A stretch of DNA of 64,000 nt from the NCBI GenBank assembly GCA_900095095.1, contig FMBT01000310.1, positions 248,001 to 312,000 on the forward strand. Reading direction: 5' to 3'. The DNA comes from Fragilariopsis cylindrus CCMP1102. Lineage: Eukaryota; Bacillariophyta; Bacillariophyceae; Bacillariales; Bacillariaceae. Below the pieces are notes generated by a model. That model made no database searches. It saw nothing but the letters and a program-made list of their open reading frames with translations, and was not told the origin of the DNA. The position numbers and the translations under genes are program-made. Positions 57,875 to 64,000 of this stretch are shown piece by piece. How positions within the stretch are numbered: the stretch's first letter is position 1; the number at the start of each line of letters is the position of its first letter.

Positions 57875-59569
57875 GATATCAATAAAGTTAATCAAAACAT
57901 CAATAGATTAAGATGACATTCAATATAGGATGGCGGCGACGACTGCGAAAAACGGTACCTCTGATGATGACATAAATATAGAAAAACAATCGGGACTGAC
58001 TGAATTTTTTATGATTATCAAACGATATAGGGGTATATTTTTGTACTTGTCGACATGTTTGGAAATTATTCATTCATTCATTCATTCATTCACGGGGGCT
58101 AATTTTTAAAAAGCTTCGAATCATTCCGGAGGATACTGCAAGAGGTAACTCTTTCGATTTACTCACAATGATTAGGGTTTACTTACAATGATGATTCTTA
58201 GGGGTGCACGGATTACGACGATGATGCAGATAATGATGATTATGATAATAGTCAATCTTTCCAATTCAATCCGACATCCACCAAATTTGTCATCTTTTGG
58301 ATCCCAAAATCTTCATCGTAAACTTTGCATGTTAAATACCATATCATCAAGATCATTATAATTTGCAAACCAAAAATTTACATCTCCAAATTGGATTGAT
58401 GATTCCGATTGTTGTTATTTTTTTTGTGCTAACTTTACATTCAAATTATTTATTATGGAAAACGTTATTTTGTTTCGATTCAACTTTAACGTTTATACAT
58501 ATATATGAATCTGCTCCTCCAATCAAATCCTATCAGACAATTCTATGCACTTTATACAAGTCTTACAAAAAGTTTCCCCATGTTTTTTTGTTGCTGTTGT
58601 TGACGATGTTTGCTTTTACTTATTACTGTCGATATCGTTGTCGATGCAGATTTCTTCGAATTGACTCGTGTAAATAGATTATAATTGTGAGCATGCATTT
58701 ATCAATCGAATACAGTGCAGGTGAGGGGAGTGACGAAAAATTTGATTGATTCGAGAATATAGAAATCAATCCTTTACTTTATGGTTCACCCACCCCCTCT
58801 GCTAGCTAGTTCGCTCACTTTCTATGCATACGGGTACCGGATAATTTGGCGCTGTTATATTGGACATTCTGCTCGGTTTCGCTTGGGATGTTAACGTTAC
58901 ACCGTACGTCGGTAGTAGTTTTTGAGAGCTTGCATACGACTAGATGGCTACTGTAGGTTCTGCTTCGCCGATTGGAGGCGAACAGAAAAACAAAATGAAA
59001 TGAAAAATTAAGCTTTATCATCAAAACCCGAAAATTGTAGAAAACGTGCGCGTGACGGACAAAGAAATATTTGAGAGCGTCGATATTTTTGGTGTCACCC
59101 CAATTCTGATTGGAAACAGCTTTTTCTTGATGACGCGTGTAAGGGCTTACTTTAAGTGAACGATACATTTTCAATTTGGCTTATATTCCTACGTCCTCCG
59201 GTAGTTGAAATTGATTCTAGTTCAATTTCGTAGGAGAGATTCATTCGCGATAAGATTCGATTAAATGTTGGCTATGCAATTACGTATGAGCTGTTCGAGA
59301 ATGCAGAGAAAACGTATTTTCTTTGACACTCAATGATAAAAAAAATTGTGAACGGTTTCATCTGTTTTCTGTCATGTACTTCGAAGTATAATGATGCATG
59401 CAATAATATAAGCAATAAGCCAACGAAAGAAGAAAAGAAGACACGACCAACGTTCTTTACTAACGTTAGTCTGCTCATGGGTGTATCAATATCGAAAGAA
59501 CTCTGAATAGAACTGTCTACGGATTCATAATAAAAAGCAAGACGACTAACACAAAACACAAGAAATAAT
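57875..59569. other. Long intergenic region
   Basis: About 1.7 kb. It holds an ATTC tandem at 58068-58092. A 104-codon frame at 58363-58677 is hydrophobic and Phe/Leu/Tyr-rich without a recognisable family, and I do not call it. Confidence 0.4.
58068..58092. repeat. (ATTC)n microsatellite
   Basis: Six tandem ATTC units in intergenic DNA. Confidence 0.9.
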
Positions 59570-61176
59570 ATGGTACAACCAATAGTAAATCATCATGATA
59601 GAATTAGAAGAAGCACCGGTAGTATTAAGAAACGCTATAGAACTGCTAGGAGGAGGACAAGAATAATACTCAGAACCTCCTACTTGGCTTTGTGCGCTTG
59701 TTCTCTTATTCCCTTTACTATTTGTTTCCCTGTCGATGTATCGAGATCAAAATCAATGTTGAAGACAATGCCCGTTCAGTCTTCATTACAACAGGTAATG
59801 TTACCCTCATCGTCATCTACGTCTCAGTCACTATCACAATCGCAGTCACAATCCCCAAAGAAGAAGAACAAGAACAAGATCAATAGTGATACAAATATAA
59901 CTATCACAAACGTACAGCAGCAGCAGCAGCAGCAAAGGCAGCAAGAAAGACAATTACTACCACTTCGAACGATAGAATATCGTCGTAGGAAACATGAATG
60001 GGCCAAACGATATACTAGTCAACAGGGTTTACGTGAAGCATTTGGTTCGAATCGAAATAAATTTTGGGGTGATCTGGATGCAAAAACAGCACGACGTCTC
60101 TATAAAAAATTACTCTTTCCAACAGCACTGTCAGAGCTTATTTTAGAATTGGGGGATGATGTGATTCGACCAGAAGAATTATCACCATTGGCCTATGAGG
60201 CACGTAAGGCAGCAAAGCTGTATGTGAGAGAACGATGTCGAGTTCCATCACGTGTTGGTGCATATTTATTTGATGGTATACGTCAATTTCGTAAGCATGG
60301 CAAATTTCAAATGGATGGTGTTACGTATGAACAATTATGGATTCGTTATTATCACGATCATGATATTGATGATCCTGATGACGATGGTGGATTCGGTTCT
60401 TTGTTGTTTGGTCACGATGATGATGATATTGATGTCGATGATGATGTCGATGATGATGTCGATGATGCGGTGACTGAAGAACAGATCATTATGCGTACCT
60501 GTCAAAAAATACTTGAAAAGTCGTATACAACAAATGAAGCAATTGATCGATTTTATCTGAAGAAATACAATGAGACGAAAGAACAACAAGGCGAATATAA
60601 CAACAATAGCAATAGCAATATTAGCATCAACGACGATGACAATGATGACAATTACAAAATCACCATCAAAGATCGTATCGTACGAGGAGGACGAACACAA
60701 CAAAGATGGAGGAGAAGGAGAGGACGTGTTGATCGTTACAATGATCTTCTTTTAGAGAGGATAACAAATACCCTCGAGAGGGATGTGCGTAAATTATTAC
60801 TGTCCTACTCTTCGCCATCTGAAAATGAAGATGATATTGTGAACCATCGTCTTCGTGATGGAGAGGGAATTGGAATTGACAACGAATATGATAAACGAAA
60901 TAACATCAATTACAACAACAGTAACAACACAAAGACAATGAGATGTTGTCATCTCGAAGAATGACACAACAAGAATATCATTCTTTAAAATTATTTGCAA
61001 AGGCTAGAAAATATTCCCAACAACAACAAAAACTTTCGATTGATGCAACGAAAGCTGTACATTTTAGCGATGATAATGATGATGATGATGATGATGATAG
61101 TAGCAAGAAAGACATTATCTCGTTGCGAGGTGGAGAGATAATAACAATGCAATATTCAACATCAGTTTCAAGATGA
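59570..61176 (+). CDS. Unrecognised protein with leader and conserved helical core
   Basis: The ATG at 59570 is followed by a basic N-terminus and a hydrophobic signal-like segment (TSYLALCACSLIPFTICFPV). A Ser/Gln-rich spacer then leads to a compact helical domain at residues about 145-265 (LREAFGSNRNKFWGDLDAKT, LYKKLLFPTALSELILELGD, ARKAAKLYVRERCRVPSRVG and FDGIRQFRKHGKFQMDGVTY). After that come Asp/Asn tracts and further helices (CQKILEKSYTTNEAIDRFYL). The first frame stops at 60964. A second, overlapping frame from 60943 to 61176 continues in the same style (MTQQEYHSLKLFAKARKYSQ ... ISLRGGE), so one missing base near 60940-60960 probably splits one gene. Secretion or plastid import is inferred from the leader. 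No family recognised. Confidence 0.6.
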
Positions 61177-63265
61177 AACTATAAGGTTAACATCAAGTCC
61201 ACAATCATTCCACCGCTGGGAGGTTTCCGTACACGAGAAGGTTCATTTGTGTCACAAACGACTATGACAATGCTATTGTAAATGGCCTATGAATACTTTT
61301 TGTATCGTATACGTTAACGTTGGTGTTGTTGGGACTTGACCCTGGTTATTCCTACTACCACTCATTGCAACCATGCCTCTTTGTTGCTTGCATTTGCATT
61401 GCTATTTGCTGCAAGACCACCAATAATAAACTCTGCTTTAATTTGCAGTCGTCGAATCGATTCTAAACGTTTTTTTTCATTCGTACTATTGCAACGTCAT
61501 TCATTCTTATTCCAGCATTCTGAAGTTATTGTTGTTGCTGATCCTGCTGTTGCTGTTGCTGATGCTGATGATGCAGTTTTTGACCTTGACGTTGTTGTTG
61601 ACGTGTATAGTATCTCATACATTTTGAGATATCAGACAATAGATCTCCTGGTCTTAGATGGATGAAAAAAACATACTATTGCAGAGGATCAGAAACAACG
61701 AAGTGTAATGAAGTGTAATGAAACATCGATTTTTCTCTACCACTAAGTCAAGTATGGATGTTAAATCAAACGAATGGAAACTGGAAACGCTAGCTAGCAG
61801 TACGAATTCTTCGACCCAAATAGGATGACTGTTGCTACCTTTATATTAACTAATTACAACCTTTTCACATGCCATTTTGAACCTTTGACTACTATTATTA
61901 CTCAATCACACCCATATTATAGATATTTATCAGACCAGAAATCACTCTAAATCTAATGGATGGGTAGCTTCAGAAGATAGACAGGAAAGAAGAACAGTAT
62001 AGTATGATGAGAAGAGGTCGTTGCAACATTGAGTAGTAAACAAAAAATTCAAGCAGGAAGATAAGTCACACTGATGTAATAATTGCATAGCTAGTTGCTA
62101 ATGACAGCTCCAATAGCAAACGTTACTTTGATGGTAATATCCACATAAATCTAGCCATGCATTGTATGTGTCAAATGCATTTAAAGCAATTGATTTTCTG
62201 TGAAGAGCTGAATAACTTATTCACGTACTTACCTAATACTATTTTATTCATATTGGTGATGATGTTGGTATTAGTAGAGAAGATTTCTGTGTTCTATTTG
62301 GCAGGCATTTTTTGACTATTCCTCCTGAGAATATAATGTGATTCAACTCACCTTGCTTTTTTCTCATGGAAACTTTTAGATGGAATGATCAAACACGACT
62401 CTTTTGAGAGGGCAGAGAAGATAGTTTTATCAGCTGACAATGACTTTAATCTTGTCACGCATGCCATTGGTGTTCCAAACACAAGTGGGTTTCTTCAATT
62501 TGCTGTAATCCTGGCAAGTTTTGTAATTACGAAACCAAGCACTCTTCGATTTGACATTAAGAAAAGTTTTCGCTGGATCTACAAGATTGTTCAGGATCAG
62601 ATTTGTTCAGGATCGTCTAAGCATAAAAACACCATTAACATTTTCAGATAATGAGCCACCCACATTTTGGAATGTCGGAATTCCGGGTAAAACTCATATG
62701 CGAATGGTTGGGGCGCAAACATGTTTGCTTACGGCTTTGATGAACGATTCTTGAAGCATATTGTCTACTATACCACAAATGTGTCGCATATCACTGGTGG
62801 ATGTTATCCTGTACCTGTTTATAGTACATCCATTTAATTTTGTTAGTATTCTCTTGGAGCTACAGCATACAGATACTTTCACAGAATATTGATCTTACTA
62901 ATACGTGTCTTTTCTTTTTTACTCTGTGAACGGGATTGGCAAGCATCAATTTGAGATCAAATAGATATAAGCAATAATAAATCGCCAATAATCCCAGACA
63001 GCAACAATATTCATCACTCAAGGAGTGTGCTCCAAACATATTCTAGCTAGTGCAGACGGGAAAGGAAAAGTAAGGATCAAATTAGCCTACAAAGTACTTT
63101 CACGATGATCATTCTCAATTTTTTTATCTATGAAGTACATATTTAACGGGTGGAATTTCTTTCTTTTAGACAAAGTATTAAGTAATATTAGATAATATAC
63201 ATATAGACTAATTACTAGCGTGGTGTTGCTAACATCTGGCATAACTTGAAAGTGAAGTAGATATT
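61177..63265. other. Gene-poor region with ORF scraps
   Basis: About 2.1 kb. Frames at 62385-62651 and 62551-62754 overlap and have protein-like segments (FVITKPSTLRFDIKKSFRWI; DNEPPTFWNVGIPGKTHMRM). They may be two parts of one small gene or relic split by a frame change near 62600. No family recognised. Confidence 0.3.
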
Positions 63266-64000
63266 TTATAGACTTTCACCATCACCGTCGTCTTTATCTC
63301 TCTCTTCGTTCGTATCAGCACTATCTTGATCATTATCTTCCTCTGCTTTTTGTAACGCCGCGAGACTTTGATCAATAGCCCAGTCCGCAGCTAGAGACGC
63401 ACCTTCTTCTTTCCCTTGGTCTTCTACCTTGGTTTGGTCGGCAATGGCACCCCATATCTCGGCCTGCTCGAGGGCTTCCTCCTCTTCTTTTAGCCGTTCC
63501 TCTCGTCTTTTCCTTCGTTCTTCTATTGTAGCATCATCTACGATCTCTTCTTCCGTATTATCGGGTGTACTACTTTCATTGGAACCGACTTCCGCATACC
63601 GACTAGCAGCTGCGATGACACCATCCCAGTCACCCTTGTCAACTAAAGTATTGATTTCCAAACTACGCGTCGATGATGATGCGATGGACTCACTGTCTGT
63701 ATTTTGCTCTTTGGTATTGTCACCTTCTTCGTGACCGTATGCGTGTCCAGAAAGACCAGCAGCAGCTTCCGCAACGTTCTCCCAATCTTCATTATTTATT
63801 GCCTCCTTGAGCTGAGCTTCATGGTCTTAGCTTCCTCTTCTTCATCCACTTCCATCGGGGTCTCGAGTACTAGTCCGCTAGTGGCAGCAGCAGCAGCATC
63901 ATCAAGGGCGGTAGTTTCAGAATTCTCGATCTCTTCCATCCACATATCATCAGCCGGATGGCCCGTGTTGTCAACTGCTCCAAACGCTTCTTTGTTCGAT
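63266..64000 (-). CDS. Receptor-like family member C, cytoplasmic tail (partial)
   Basis: The gene enters from beyond the right edge. The tail carries two copies of the family repeat (AINNEDWENVAEAAAGLSG and LVDKGDWDGVIAAASRYAE), then a Lys/Glu/Arg helix (ERRKRREERLKEEEEALEQA), and ends with AADWAIDQSLAALQKAEE and an Asp/Glu-rich end. These match members A and B in order. From the right edge to about 63824 the frame reads DMWMEEIEN and VLETPMEVDEEEE, then switches near 63820-63824 as if one base were missing. The membrane and outer parts are not in the window. Confidence 0.65.

Noticed and set aside
58363-58677. 104-codon hydrophobic frame as a small membrane gene
   Set aside because: Phe/Leu/Tyr-rich composition follows from T-rich DNA, and no upstream or downstream support is seen.
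8094-64000. RNA editing or programmed frameshifting as the cause of the many frame breaks
   Set aside because: The sites share no slippery sequence or structure, and nearly all are simple one-base losses, which fits sequencing error better.

Overview
This is nuclear DNA of a photosynthetic stramenopile, most likely a diatom. It holds spliced protein genes with GT-AG introns of about 80-420 bp. It has a lumenal photosystem II protein of the Psb31/PsbQ type with a bipartite plastid leader, a phosphoglycerate kinase with a mitochondrial-type presequence (lower glycolysis is duplicated into mitochondria in diatoms), a DUF6824 protein (a domain common in diatoms), SPT-rich surface stalks, and many Asn/Asp/Ser-rich low-complexity proteins. 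I saw no rRNA or tRNA gene, no CRISPR array, and no convincing retroelement or virus-like element.

Layout. 0-7.6 kb: the 3' eight exons of a very large SF2 helicase-like ATPase. 8.1-10.8 kb: epsilon-COP (-) diverging from a DUF6824 gene (+). 10.9-11.75 kb: a decayed UDP-glycosyltransferase. 12.5-17.9 kb: a helical, plastid-type protein with a 51-residue tandem repeat, then an FAD monooxygenase. 18.4-21.5 kb: a low-complexity ORF and a DCC1-like cohesion factor behind an E2F-like site. 22.1-25.2 kb: a seven-helix membrane protein with a long acidic tail. 26-29.2 kb: PGK (-) and Psb31 (+), head to head. 30-32 kb: a Ser/Pro-rich disordered protein. 32-35.3 kb: gene-poor, with ORF scraps. 35.4-39.5 kb: a Gfo/Idh/MocA oxidoreductase and an unrecognised 390-aa protein. 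39.8-43.7 kb: a GC-richer island with a palindromic repeat array and an unrecognised 919-aa protein ending in a Cys/His cluster. 45-54 kb: two members of a receptor-like membrane protein family flanking a piggyBac-like transposase remnant. 54.2-57.9 kb: a GMC oxidoreductase and a HAD phosphatase. 59.6-61.2 kb: an unrecognised diatom-style protein. 63.3-64 kb: the end of a third member of the receptor-like family.

Two points matter most. First, many otherwise good genes, including single-copy housekeeping ones (PGK, epsilon-COP), are interrupted by one-base frame changes, nearly all single-base deletions. This looks more like an indel-prone assembly than real decay, so 'broken' genes here should be read with caution. 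Second, three family members within 19 kb share repeats built around GDW-x-x-V-x-x-AA and a terminal WAI-x-x-SL motif on the cytoplasmic side. Two have a membrane anchor with variable outer parts, and I know of no described function for the family.
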